A stretch of DNA of 37,861 nt, from positions 1 through 37,861 of the forward strand of contig JAILIM010000043.1 in NCBI GenBank assembly GCA_024695285.1, given 5' to 3'. Origin of the DNA: Bacteroidales bacterium (GTDB lineage: Bacteria > Bacteroidota > Bacteroidia > Bacteroidales > UBA932). Numbering within the stretch: position 1 is the first letter of the stretch; each line of letters opens with the position of its first letter. The position numbers were made by a program, and so were the translations under genes. The notes below the pieces were generated by a model. The model saw nothing but the letters and a program-made list of their open reading frames with translations. It was not told the origin of the DNA and did no database searches. This document shows positions 18,401 through 25,343 of this stretch, piece after piece.

Positions 18401-18692
18401 CATCCTCATCCTTGACAAGCTTGTCGGACTCGGTGGCGAGCTTCTCCTTCTCGGAAATGGGGATATCCTTTGCAAGTTCTTCACGGATCTGCTCGATGCG
18501 GTCCTCGAACGGGGCCTCTACATCGCGGAGCTGCTGACGCAGGGCGGCGGAACGGGCGCGGAGCTCGTCGTTGCTCAGGGCGTCTATTGCGGGATATGCT
18601 TCAAGGATTTTTGTAAGTATAGGCTTCACAGCCTTATAGTCGCGGTCCGCTTTCGAACCGAATATTTTTTTGATAATGTCAGCAAGTGCCAT
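15414..18692 (-). CDS. secA: Preprotein translocase ATPase SecA
   Basis: A 1,092-residue motor that drives unfolded preproteins through SecYEG; the size is normal for Bacteroidota, which carry insertions. Motifs in order include the Walker A region [14 protein letters not shown], the Walker B region [32 protein letters not shown], and the second RecA-fold arginine region [14 protein letters not shown]. At the C-terminus the zinc-binding SecB/ribosome tail is intact ([17 protein letters not shown]). The gene is monocistronic between divergent promoters and an embedded terminator. Confidence 0.97.
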   Translation of the reverse strand: [1092 protein letters not shown]

Positions 18693-18714
18693 TCTTAAAA
18701 AGTTCTAAATCGGG

Positions 18715-18722
18715 CAAAATTA
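18715..18722 (-). promoter_or_regulatory. Probable secA -7 box
   Basis: The minus strand reads TAATTTTG, matching TAnnTTTG, 22 bases before the secA ATG. An ideal TTTG -33 element is not seen. It lies 12 bases from the oppositely facing box of the glycosyltransferase gene. Confidence 0.5.
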
Positions 18723-18734
18723 GTAAAAAAATCG

Positions 18735-18742
18735 TACATTTG
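18735..18742 (+). promoter_or_regulatory. Probable -7 box for the glycosyltransferase pair
   Basis: TACATTTG matches TAnnTTTG and ends six bases before the ATG at 18749. The transcript would have almost no leader. No clear -33 element is present. Confidence 0.45.
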
Positions 18743-18748
18743 TATGTT

Positions 18749-19654
18749 ATGCCCGCCGTTAGTATAATAATTGTGTGCATGAACAGGCCGGACAATCTCC
18801 GGCCGTGCCTGCGAAGCATCAAAGAGCATACCACGACAGATTGCGAGATTTTCGTGGTCGCCTACCGCTTTTCGCCTGACAATCTGTCAGCCATGCGGGA
18901 GGAATTTCCCTATGTCCGCTTCATCGTGAACGATGCCCTGAGCGGTTTTTCAGAGAACAACAACCTGGCCCTCAGGCAAGTCACCAGTGACTATTGCTTC
19001 ATCCTCAACGACGATACTGAGCTGGCCAGCCCCGCCATCGACCAATTGATGAATGACTTCTCCCGCCTGCCGGAGGATGCCGCAATCGTGAGCCCGAAAC
19101 TGCTGAATGCCGACGGTTCCCTCCAGCTCTGCGGACGCCCCGACTACCCTGCCGTCAATTACGTCCTCCAGCAATGGCACCTCTACAAGGAACCAATCGA
19201 CAACGGCAGCGGCCTCTTCAGGACCTTCAACATCACCGGCGCCGCGTTCCTCATCAAAACCGACGTATTCCGTGAACTCGGATGGTTCGACGAGACCTAT
19301 TACTTCACCCCTGAGGACATCGCACTTTCCACCCTCGCCCGCAAGCGGGGCTACACCGTATGGTGCGATTCAGAGGCCTGCGTGGTGCATAAATGGCGCA
19401 CCACAGCCACCAGGATAGCCCCTGCGATACGCCCATGCGCAGTCCGCGGGAGCCTGATTTTCTTCAGCGGCGGCAACGCCGTGCGCTATTTCTTCCTCGG
19501 CCTGGGCGTGTGGCTGGCAGAGATGGGCAAGCGCATCAAGGCTGCCCTGCTCGGGCGCAGTTTCGAGCTGCTAACCTACCGCCATATAACCCGCAGCATC
19601 TGGACCCACAAGACCCCGAAAGAAATCTTCATACGCTATTTCAATGAACTCTGA
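18749..19654 (+). CDS. Family 2 glycosyltransferase
   Basis: A 301-residue GT-A fold enzyme. The start is ATG 18749 (MPAVSIIIVCMNRPDNL); a longer frame begins inside secA and is unlikely. Motifs are the N-terminal SIIIVCMNRP nucleotide-binding strand, NDDTEL as the DxD-type metal site, FNITGAAFLIKTDVF, and a PEDIALSTLARKRGY acceptor-side helix typical of the WbbL/rhamnosyltransferase group. It probably adds a sugar to a lipid-linked surface glycan at the inner membrane. It overlaps the next glycosyltransferase by 11 bases. Confidence 0.88.
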   Translation: MPAVSIIIVCMNRPDNLRPCLRSIKEHTTTDCEIFVVAYRFSPDNLSAMREEFPYVRFIVNDALSGFSENNNLALRQVTSDYCFILNDDTELASPAIDQLMNDFSRLPEDAAIVSPKLLNADGSLQLCGRPDYPAVNYVLQQWHLYKEPIDNGSGLFRTFNITGAAFLIKTDVFRELGWFDETYYFTPEDIALSTLARKRGYTVWCDSEACVVHKWRTTATRIAPAIRPCAVRGSLIFFSGGNAVRYFFLGLGVWLAEMGKRIKAALLGRSFELLTYRHITRSIWTHKTPKEIFIRYFNEL

Positions 19655-20504
19655 GATCCTGGTCATCATAGTGACTTTCAACGGGATGCGCTGGCTGGAA
19701 AAGTGCATTTCCTCGGTGCGCGCATCGACTGTTCCCGCAGACATAATCGCCATCGACAACGGCTCCACCGACGGTAGCGTGGAGTGGCTCCGCAAGCACG
19801 GAGTCAACGTTGTCGCCAACAGCTCCAACACTGGGTTCGGGGCGGCGAACAACATAGGCATGAGGCGCGCCCTCGAAGAAGGCTATTCCTATGTCTACCT
19901 TCTCAACCAGGATGCATGGTTGGAGCCTGACACGCTGGAGAAATTGCTGAAGGGATTTGAATACGGTCGCTTCGGAATACTCAGTCCCGTACAGATGGAT
20001 GCTTCCGGCAAAAAGATGGACAGGCAGTTCTCCAAACGCTGCAAAAAATACCTGCGCAGGCAGAAAGGCGAGTCCGTAGTCGACGTGCCGTTCGTCATGG
20101 CTGCCCACTGGATGGTCAGCAGGGGCTGCATGATGGAGACCGGAGGCTTCTCCCCCGCTTTCAAGTTATATGGCGAAGACGACAACTACATCGACCGCGC
20201 ACGCTGGTTTGGCTATAGCTGCGGAGTCGTGCCCGAAGCCACGGCCGTCCACGACAGGGCTGACCGGAAGGAGACGCCGGAAAGGCGTATGTTCCTGAAA
20301 TGCAATGCTTCAGTGGTCCACGTGAGCAACCCGAAACCCTGGATCCTGCTGCGCCTGCTGGGCGAGCCGCTCCGCCTTCTCGGCATCAGCCTGCTGCACA
20401 TGGACAAGGAGCCCCTGCGCTTCATCGGCACACTCTGGAAAAGATATCCCGAACTGCTGCGCCTTCGCAAGCAGAGCCGCAAGCCGGGCGCCTTCCTTAA
20501 ATAG
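19644..20504 (+). CDS. Family 2 glycosyltransferase, rhamnosyltransferase-like
   Basis: A 286-residue GT2 enzyme. It begins ILVIIVTFNGMRWLEKCI, followed by DNGSTDGSVEWL, GFGAANNIGMR, the metal-site motif NQDAWLE, and YGEDDNYIDRARWFGY near residue 180. The C-terminal part is basic and may touch the membrane. It overlaps the preceding gene by 11 bases and the convergent DUF616 gene by 8. Together with its neighbours it probably builds a surface polysaccharide; the sugar specificity is not deducible. Confidence 0.87.
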   Translation: MNSEILVIIVTFNGMRWLEKCISSVRASTVPADIIAIDNGSTDGSVEWLRKHGVNVVANSSNTGFGAANNIGMRRALEEGYSYVYLLNQDAWLEPDTLEKLLKGFEYGRFGILSPVQMDASGKKMDRQFSKRCKKYLRRQKGESVVDVPFVMAAHWMVSRGCMMETGGFSPAFKLYGEDDNYIDRARWFGYSCGVVPEATAVHDRADRKETPERRMFLKCNASVVHVSNPKPWILLRLLGEPLRLLGISLLHMDKEPLRFIGTLWKRYPELLRLRKQSRKPGAFLK

Positions 20505-21255
20505 AATCTATCTTCCTGCGCAGAAGCCACTTGGAGACCATGCGCCAGCCGTCGTGCCACTTTTTGACCAGCCACGGCCTGGCAGGCTGCCTGTCATGAT
20601 GAATGTAATCCAGGCACTCGCACGACCGCATATCAGTGCCGGCTGGCATGAGCGGTTTCCAATCCAGTTCCACCTTACGGGCGCAGTACATGAAACTCAG
20701 CTGGTCCCGCGTGGAAAGATCCTTGAGCATCTGCCACCAAAGCACATTCAGCATCCTGACTTTCAGGTTCTTGTGCGAGCGCAGCACTATGCTGGTCTCG
20801 CATAGTCCGCAGTGGCGCGGGAAGCCTTCATTCTCCAGGAAACGGACCACATTCATTGCCGGCCGCAGGCTTTCCTTGCCTGCTGCTACACAGGCATAAG
20901 CTTCATCGTAGGAGCAGTCGCGGTACGGATGAACGAAGGTACGCAAAGGTGTTCCCTCGGATATGCATTCAGCAATAAGGTCATAAAAAGACGCCGTCTT
21001 CGGAACGAGGTTGCCGTCCGTCCAGATGCTCCATTCAGCGTCCGGCAGAAGCTCACAGGGATGCAGTTTGGCATAGCGCGCCAGCATCCTGTCATCATCG
21101 ATGGCCTCACCGATTTCCCGGATTTCCCATACACCCTGCCTGCCGCTTCCCTTGCGCACGAAGCACACATAGTCGAAGCGGGAATCCAGGACCTGCGGCT
21201 GCATCAGCGAGTCGATATCCCCTACGATTGCAGTATAAATGGTCCAGCGGCTCAT
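20497..21255 (-). CDS. DUF616 (TOD1/MUCI70-like) glycosyltransferase-type protein
   Basis: A 252-residue protein whose pattern fits DUF616: YTAIVGDIDSLMQPQ at the N-terminus, FDYVCFVRK, RMLARYAKLHPCELLPDAEWSIWTDG-type region (LLPDAEWSIWTDGNL as metal-site candidate), and FVHPYRDCSYDEAYAC. Such proteins are predicted glycosyltransferases of bacterial capsule and LPS loci and of plants. It starts four bases before the end of the flippase fusion gene, so the two are co-translated. A nucleotide-sugar substrate is inferred, not shown. Confidence 0.78.
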   Translation of the reverse strand: MSRWTIYTAIVGDIDSLMQPQVLDSRFDYVCFVRKGSGRQGVWEIREIGEAIDDDRMLARYAKLHPCELLPDAEWSIWTDGNLVPKTASFYDLIAECISEGTPLRTFVHPYRDCSYDEAYACVAAGKESLRPAMNVVRFLENEGFPRHCGLCETSIVLRSHKNLKVRMLNVLWWQMLKDLSTRDQLSFMYCARKVELDWKPLMPAGTDMRSCECLDYIHHDRQPARPWLVKKWHDGWRMVSKWLLRRKIDSI

Positions 21256-23579
21256 TTCTTTAGATTCAGCATATCACCCATACGGCAGTCCTCTTCATAG
21301 CTGCCCAGAGGCAGGAACCCTCCGCACGGATAGAACGTCATTTCAGAAAACAGCACCTTATCCCCGACCTGGTAGAAATCCACCCGCACGAAACGTATTC
21401 CTTCAGCAAGCCTGCGGCTGAGCTCCATCATGAGGCCAAGCCCGGAAGGTGCTGGAGGGAGTTCCTCGAACGGCTCATAATCGCTGCGCCTGAAAGGTGC
21501 CGGCGTCCAGTCGGGCCAGGCGAAACTGATATGTGCGGTACGGTGGTCATCCAGCCCCCGCGACACATACAGGAAACGCGGTTCCCCGTTGAAACAGAAG
21601 AACTTATAGTCGGTCAGGCCGTCCGGGCTGCCGTCGTCAAGCAGAGGTTCGGCAATCACTTTCGGCACCACTCCCTTATACGCCCATTCGCGGCCGCCCG
21701 TGGAATAATCCCGCTTCAGCGCTTCTGCCAACCGTCCGGCCACGGCGTCGCGGTCCGCATCAATGTCGCAAATCACCACGCTGCCGCTGTCGTGGTTACA
21801 TTTCAGCACATAACGCTCCGGCAGCGAATCGAAGTCAATGTCTTTCGCCGAACTCCAGACACCAAGGTTCGGAATCACGTATTCCGCCCCGATGCGCCCG
21901 GCCACCCAGTCCTTCACCGCCGCCTTGTCCACCAGAGTGACATATTCCGGCCTGCGGTCGTGGATCTTCAGCCACTGTATCTTCTCATTGAATGTCCTGG
22001 GACAGCAGAGATGGAGCCTGCGGTCCATCATAACACGGTAGCGCATACGCAGATACAATCCGTCAGGCAGGAAACGGCCGATCTTGCGGAGCACGAAATC
22101 CCTCTCGCCCCTGGTCATGGCGCATTCCCAGCACAGGCAAGGAAGCATCAGCATCTCGGCAAAGAGCACCGCCAGCAGCCGCCAGAGCGGAGCAGCAACA
22201 ACGAGATGGAGAAGCACCATCACGCCCGACACTCCGACTGCGGTCGCCGTCAGGGGCATAAGGGCATCATCGACCAAACCCCGGAAAGTGTATCCGGCAA
22301 GGCGCCTGGCGAATACTATCTTCACCACATCCACAAGCAGATATGCAGACGCGAAAAACAGATAGGAGACGAAAGCGGGAGCACCCGCGGCAAAAGCCAC
22401 CCACGACGAGGCGAAGCACAGCAAGGCAACGGAGGAACTGACTAAATAGTACGACTTTATGCGCCCATCCGCCTGAATCAGCGTCAGGAGCGGATTCAGC
22501 ATCAGGTCCACCAGCAGGCAAAGGACCGTGAGGCGGGTAAACACCACGCTGTGCTCCGGCACATCCCCGAGCCACAGGCGCAGCAGCTCGGGCGCTTCCA
22601 GCACCAGGGGCAGGCCGAGGGCCAGCAGTATAAGCCCGCTGTATTTTACGCCCTTGCCCACAAGCTCGAAGGCGTAGGCCTTGTTGGATGCGGCAAACGA
22701 CTTTGTAATCTGTGGATTAATGGCAGTCAGGAAATTTGAGACAAATTGCTTGAGTATGTTTTCCACCTGCAGGGCCACGTGGCGGGCGCCGTTGAATGCG
22801 ACTCCGAAGAAGATATTGACCAACTGGTTGACTCCCTGCGTGTTGACTATGTATGCGCCGCTGCCGAGCACGTTCCAGCCGGCAAAGGAGGTCATTTCCT
22901 TCAGCAGTTTGCGGTCGAACACCATGCGGCCGCGGGTCTCGGGGAACAGGCGGCGGCAGCAGATGCCGTATGTGAGGCGCACGAGAATGGATACGGCCAG
23001 CATCAGGACGGCATACAGTTTCAGTTTGTCGTCCGGGGACAGGACCAGGAGCATTGCTACGGCCAGCTTCAGGAAAGCTTCGCCGAGGCTTATCCAGGCG
23101 AAGAGGTCCATTCTTTCGTGCGATATGATGGTGGCGTTGTAGGGTACGCTGAGAAGGTTGACCATGAGCACGCCCATGGAGCACTGGAGCACCCAGTTGG
23201 CGGCTTCGTATCGTCCGGCGGGAATGTTCATCTTGTGGTTTACCCACCACAGGCCGGCAGTTTCTGTCAGCACCAGCAGCAACACGCAAAATATCAGTTG
23301 CATAAGCACGGCCGTTGAGAACACCCGGTGGACATTCTGTCCAAGGCCGAGATGCCAGGTGATGTAGCGGCTGATGGACTGGGAGACGGAATTGGTCACG
23401 ACGGTGAAGAGCATCACGACGCCGCCCACGGCGCCATAGATTCCATAGTCATCGACACCGAGGGCCTGTAGTACTATGCGGGAGGTGAAAAGGCCGATGG
23501 CCATCAACAGCAGCATCCTGAAATACAGCAGGATGGTGTTGCGGGCGATGCGGCGGCTATTTTCCGAAATTTCCGGCAT
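21252..23579 (-). CDS. Polysaccharide flippase fused to TupA-like ATP-grasp domain
   Basis: A 775-residue protein starting at ATG 23579 (MPEISENSRRIARNTILLYF); a longer frame would run antisense through the tRNA-Gly gene and is rejected. Residues about 1-495 are a Wzx/MATE-type flippase with many hydrophobic segments, for example LLLMAIGLFTSRIVLQALGV. From residue about 501 to the end lies a TupA-like ATP-grasp domain, recognisable from FLPDGLYLRMRYR, RTFNEKIQWLKIHDRRPEY, YVLKCNHDSGSV, DYKFFCFNGEPRFLYVSRG, and the metal-site region RVDFYQVGDKVLFSEMTFYPCGG. The first half should move lipid-linked glycan across the inner membrane. The second could ligate an amino acid or act on the glycan. No stop or frameshift separates the parts. 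Confidence 0.85.
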   Translation of the reverse strand: MPEISENSRRIARNTILLYFRMLLLMAIGLFTSRIVLQALGVDDYGIYGAVGGVVMLFTVVTNSVSQSISRYITWHLGLGQNVHRVFSTAVLMQLIFCVLLLVLTETAGLWWVNHKMNIPAGRYEAANWVLQCSMGVLMVNLLSVPYNATIISHERMDLFAWISLGEAFLKLAVAMLLVLSPDDKLKLYAVLMLAVSILVRLTYGICCRRLFPETRGRMVFDRKLLKEMTSFAGWNVLGSGAYIVNTQGVNQLVNIFFGVAFNGARHVALQVENILKQFVSNFLTAINPQITKSFAASNKAYAFELVGKGVKYSGLILLALGLPLVLEAPELLRLWLGDVPEHSVVFTRLTVLCLLVDLMLNPLLTLIQADGRIKSYYLVSSSVALLCFASSWVAFAAGAPAFVSYLFFASAYLLVDVVKIVFARRLAGYTFRGLVDDALMPLTATAVGVSGVMVLLHLVVAAPLWRLLAVLFAEMLMLPCLCWECAMTRGERDFVLRKIGRFLPDGLYLRMRYRVMMDRRLHLCCPRTFNEKIQWLKIHDRRPEYVTLVDKAAVKDWVAGRIGAEYVIPNLGVWSSAKDIDFDSLPERYVLKCNHDSGSVVICDIDADRDAVAGRLAEALKRDYSTGGREWAYKGVVPKVIAEPLLDDGSPDGLTDYKFFCFNGEPRFLYVSRGLDDHRTAHISFAWPDWTPAPFRRSDYEPFEELPPAPSGLGLMMELSRRLAEGIRFVRVDFYQVGDKVLFSEMTFYPCGGFLPLGSYEEDCRMGDMLNLKK

Positions 23580-23582
23580 TAC

Positions 23583-23613
23583 CTTGCGAAGATACAAAAA
23601 ATTCGTATCTTTG
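23583..23613 (+). promoter_or_regulatory. tRNA-Gly promoter
   Basis: CTTG at 23583-23586 and TATCTTTG at 23606-23613 are spaced by 19 bases, close to the full Bacteroidota consensus. The start would be near 23617-23620, just ahead of the mature tRNA at 23624. Confidence 0.7.
23587..23594 (-). promoter_or_regulatory. Probable -7 box of the flippase fusion gene
   Basis: The minus strand reads TATCTTCG, one base off TAnnTTTG, seven bases before the ATG at 23579. It forms a 7-bp inverted repeat (AAGATAC 23589-23595 with GTATCTT 23605-23611) with the tRNA promoter box, so the two divergent promoters overlap. Confidence 0.4.
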
Positions 23614-23623
23614 CACACCTGTT

Positions 23624-23694
23624 GCAGGATTAGCACATCGGTAGTGCATTGGCTTCCCAAGCCAAGGAGGAGGGTTCGACTCCCTTATCCTGCT
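23624..23694 (+). tRNA. trnG(ccc): tRNA-Gly(CCC)
   Basis: The 71-base cloverleaf is complete. The acceptor stem pairs GCAGGAT with ATCCTGC, the anticodon stem is TTGGC/GCCAA with loop TTCCCAA (anticodon CCC), and the T-loop is TTCGACT on stem GAGGG/CCCTT. The discriminator is T, and CCA is not encoded. Its 3' third is one arm of a long palindrome that continues through the terminator. Confidence 0.95.
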
Positions 23695-23743
23695 CAAAAA
23701 AAGGCGCCCCAGCGGGCGCCTTTTTCGCAGGATACGGGAGTCG
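23677..23743. repeat. 67-base palindrome joining tRNA 3' end, terminator and inverted tRNA fragment
   Basis: The tRNA bases 23677-23693 are repeated as their inverted complement at 23727-23743 with 16 of 17 matches. Between them sits the symmetric terminator hairpin. The unit reads tRNA 3' end, A-run, AGGCGCCC/GGGCGCCT stem, T-run, inverted tRNA 3' end. Read on the minus strand it is another tRNA-Gly 3' end followed by a terminator. Confidence 0.85.
23700..23725. terminator. tRNA-Gly intrinsic terminator (bidirectional)
   Basis: AGGCGCCC and GGGCGCCT form an 8-bp stem with a CAGC loop, flanked by seven A on the left and five T on the right. It starts a few bases after the tRNA and can stop transcription from either side. 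An identical copy lies at about 23865-23890. Confidence 0.85.
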
Positions 23744-23859
23744 CATCTGCTACCGCAGATGCTCTATTATCCCCCTGCACCCCCAGGGGAGAAGGGGAAG
23801 GTTCCCCTTCCGCTGCTACGCAGCTATCCCCTCTGTCGTCGCTCCGCTCCTCCGAAAAC
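23744..23859. repeat. Hairpin-dense noncoding block between duplicated terminators
   Basis: Within about 115 bases there are four consecutive stem-loops: GCATCTGC/GCAGATGC (23743-23762), CCCCTG/CAGGGG, AAGGGGAA/TTCCCCTT, and GCTGC/GCAGC. No reading frame looks like a gene. The style (C/T-rich stretches with TTCCCCTTCCGCTGC and CGTCGCTCCGC) resembles extragenic palindromic repeats. It faintly recalls the centre of the gcvPB element, but I cannot align them reliably. Confidence 0.6.
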
Positions 23860-23860
23860 A

Positions 23861-23906
23861 AAAAAAAGGCGCCCCAGCGGGCGCCTTTTTCGCAGGATAA
23901 GGGAGT
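23861..23906. repeat. Second copy of terminator plus inverted tRNA-Gly 3' fragment
   Basis: The 39 bases from the A-run through GCAGGATA are identical to 23696-23734. They continue as GCAGGATAAGGGAGT (23892-23906), the exact inverted complement of tRNA bases 23679-23693. The copy lies just after the stop of the TMEM43-family gene and is its likely terminator. Confidence 0.85.
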
Positions 23907-23913
23907 ATATCCT

Positions 23914-25317
23914 TTATTCCGGTTGGGCATCGATGTCGGGGGCGGGGGCGTCGGAGAAGTCAGGCGCGGGAGCATCCGAGAAATCGGGAGCCGGGGCGGG
24001 TGCCGGAGGCACGGGAGCGGCGGGCTGAACCGGAGGCACAGGCTGTGCAGGGGCTGCAGGCTGGGCGGGAGCCACGGGCTGGGCCGGGGCGGCGGGAGCT
24101 GCAGGAGCGGCTGCTGCCTGGGCATCGAGCTGGGCCTTCTTCTCCTTGCTCTTCTTGCCGAGGAACCAGATGAGGGCGCCGGCAGCGGCTAGCAGGATGA
24201 TGCCGAGCACGGGCCTGTACCACAGCCAGGCGATAGCAATCACGATCAAGGACCATGCGAATGCGAGAACGCCGGCCACCAGGTTGACACCGAGGTTGGC
24301 GATGTTGCCGAGGAACGGAAGCACCTTGAGCAGCTGGGTGATGATGTTGAAGATGTTCTTGAAGCCGAAGAAGATCAGCAGGATACCGATGAGACGAAGA
24401 ATCCATGCGGTGGTCTTGTTTGCGGCATGCTCGTTGGCGAACATCTCGTCCATGCCGACGGTGCCGTCTTCAAGTGTCATCAGGCTGTAGCCGTTCTTGG
24501 CAGTGTATTTATCGAACGTGTTGCCGTTGACCTTGGCGAGGATGGACACGTCGCCGGGGAGGACCATTTCATAGGTAACGCGCACATCACCGACCCTGGC
24601 GCTGTTGGGGTTGAGACCGATGTAGAGGACGTTGCCGTTAGGATGGAGGAAAGTATCGGTTTCGGACACGGAATACGTACGGTGGAATTCCTTCTCATAG
24701 TATTCGACAACTTCTTCCTTCAGTTCGACGTTCATGGGCTTGCTGTTGTTCATCTGGGAGATGAGGCCCTCGGGGAAGGTATAGGCGCCGAACTGGACGT
24801 TCTCGGCCTGCCAGGTCTTGTCTTCGACGTTGAGGAGGATATCATTGTCGATACCACGATAGGAAGGATCCTCGAATGAAGAAGAATTCACGGGGCTGCT
24901 GACCCACTCCTTGCTGTAGGTGTAGGTGGTGATGGTCTCCTGGCCGCCGCCGACCTTGTCTTTGGTCTCGGTCTTGGTGTGCTCAACCCACTGATAATAC
25001 TCAGCATTGCGGATGAGTTTCACGCCTATGATGGACATGTCAAACTGATCGTCGGTAAGGACGTCCATGGTATTGGCGAAACCGCTGGCATGGACCATCT
25101 TGCCGTTCATTTCGGAATTGACCTGCTCGATGTCACCCAGTTCGACGCAAACGCCCTGGGCTTCCTTGAGCATTCTGGTGGTCTTGACTGTGCGGCCCTC
25201 GTTCCAGAAGAGGAGGATGGTACCGGCAATCAGCATGATAAAGCCTGCTCCGACGCCCTGAAGAGCGTTCTTGAGGCGGCCTCCGTAGGAGGTGGTGGTT
25301 ACTTTTTGATAGGCCAT
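23914..25317 (-). CDS. TMEM43-family membrane protein with Pro/Ala-rich tail
   Basis: A 467-residue protein resembling the TMEM43/LUMA family. One transmembrane segment lies near residues 24-42 (GFIMLIAGTILLFWNEGR, the family signature). A large central domain includes VTYEMVLPGDVSILAKVNGNTF, and a cluster of three or four hydrophobic segments occupies about 305-390. The last 75 residues are low complexity: AAP and AQP repeats, then two PAPDFSDA units and an acidic end. Bacterial function is unknown; eukaryotic TMEM43 is a nuclear-envelope/ER membrane protein. It lies 26 bases after the lipoprotein gene and shares its promoter. Confidence 0.8.
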   Translation of the reverse strand: MAYQKVTTTSYGGRLKNALQGVGAGFIMLIAGTILLFWNEGRTVKTTRMLKEAQGVCVELGDIEQVNSEMNGKMVHASGFANTMDVLTDDQFDMSIIGVKLIRNAEYYQWVEHTKTETKDKVGGGQETITTYTYSKEWVSSPVNSSSFEDPSYRGIDNDILLNVEDKTWQAENVQFGAYTFPEGLISQMNNSKPMNVELKEEVVEYYEKEFHRTYSVSETDTFLHPNGNVLYIGLNPNSARVGDVRVTYEMVLPGDVSILAKVNGNTFDKYTAKNGYSLMTLEDGTVGMDEMFANEHAANKTTAWILRLIGILLIFFGFKNIFNIITQLLKVLPFLGNIANLGVNLVAGVLAFAWSLIVIAIAWLWYRPVLGIILLAAAGALIWFLGKKSKEKKAQLDAQAAAAPAAPAAPAQPVAPAQPAAPAQPVPPVQPAAPVPPAPAPAPDFSDAPAPDFSDAPAPDIDAQPE

Positions 25318-25343
25318 ATAATTATTGGATTAGGAATTGACAG

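Noticed and set aside
15786..18698. A 970-residue open frame on the strand opposite secA
   Set aside because: It mirrors secA codon use in an antisense frame, has no recognisable domain, and secA is unambiguous.
23580..23660. N-terminal extension of the flippase fusion
   Set aside because: It would overlap the tRNA promoter and tRNA antisense, and the family start is the ATG at 23579.
23476..24192. A 238-residue plus-strand frame crossing the tRNA and repeat block
   Set aside because: It runs through a tRNA and two terminators and opposite two real genes; its KKAPQRAPF repeats are just the terminator translated.
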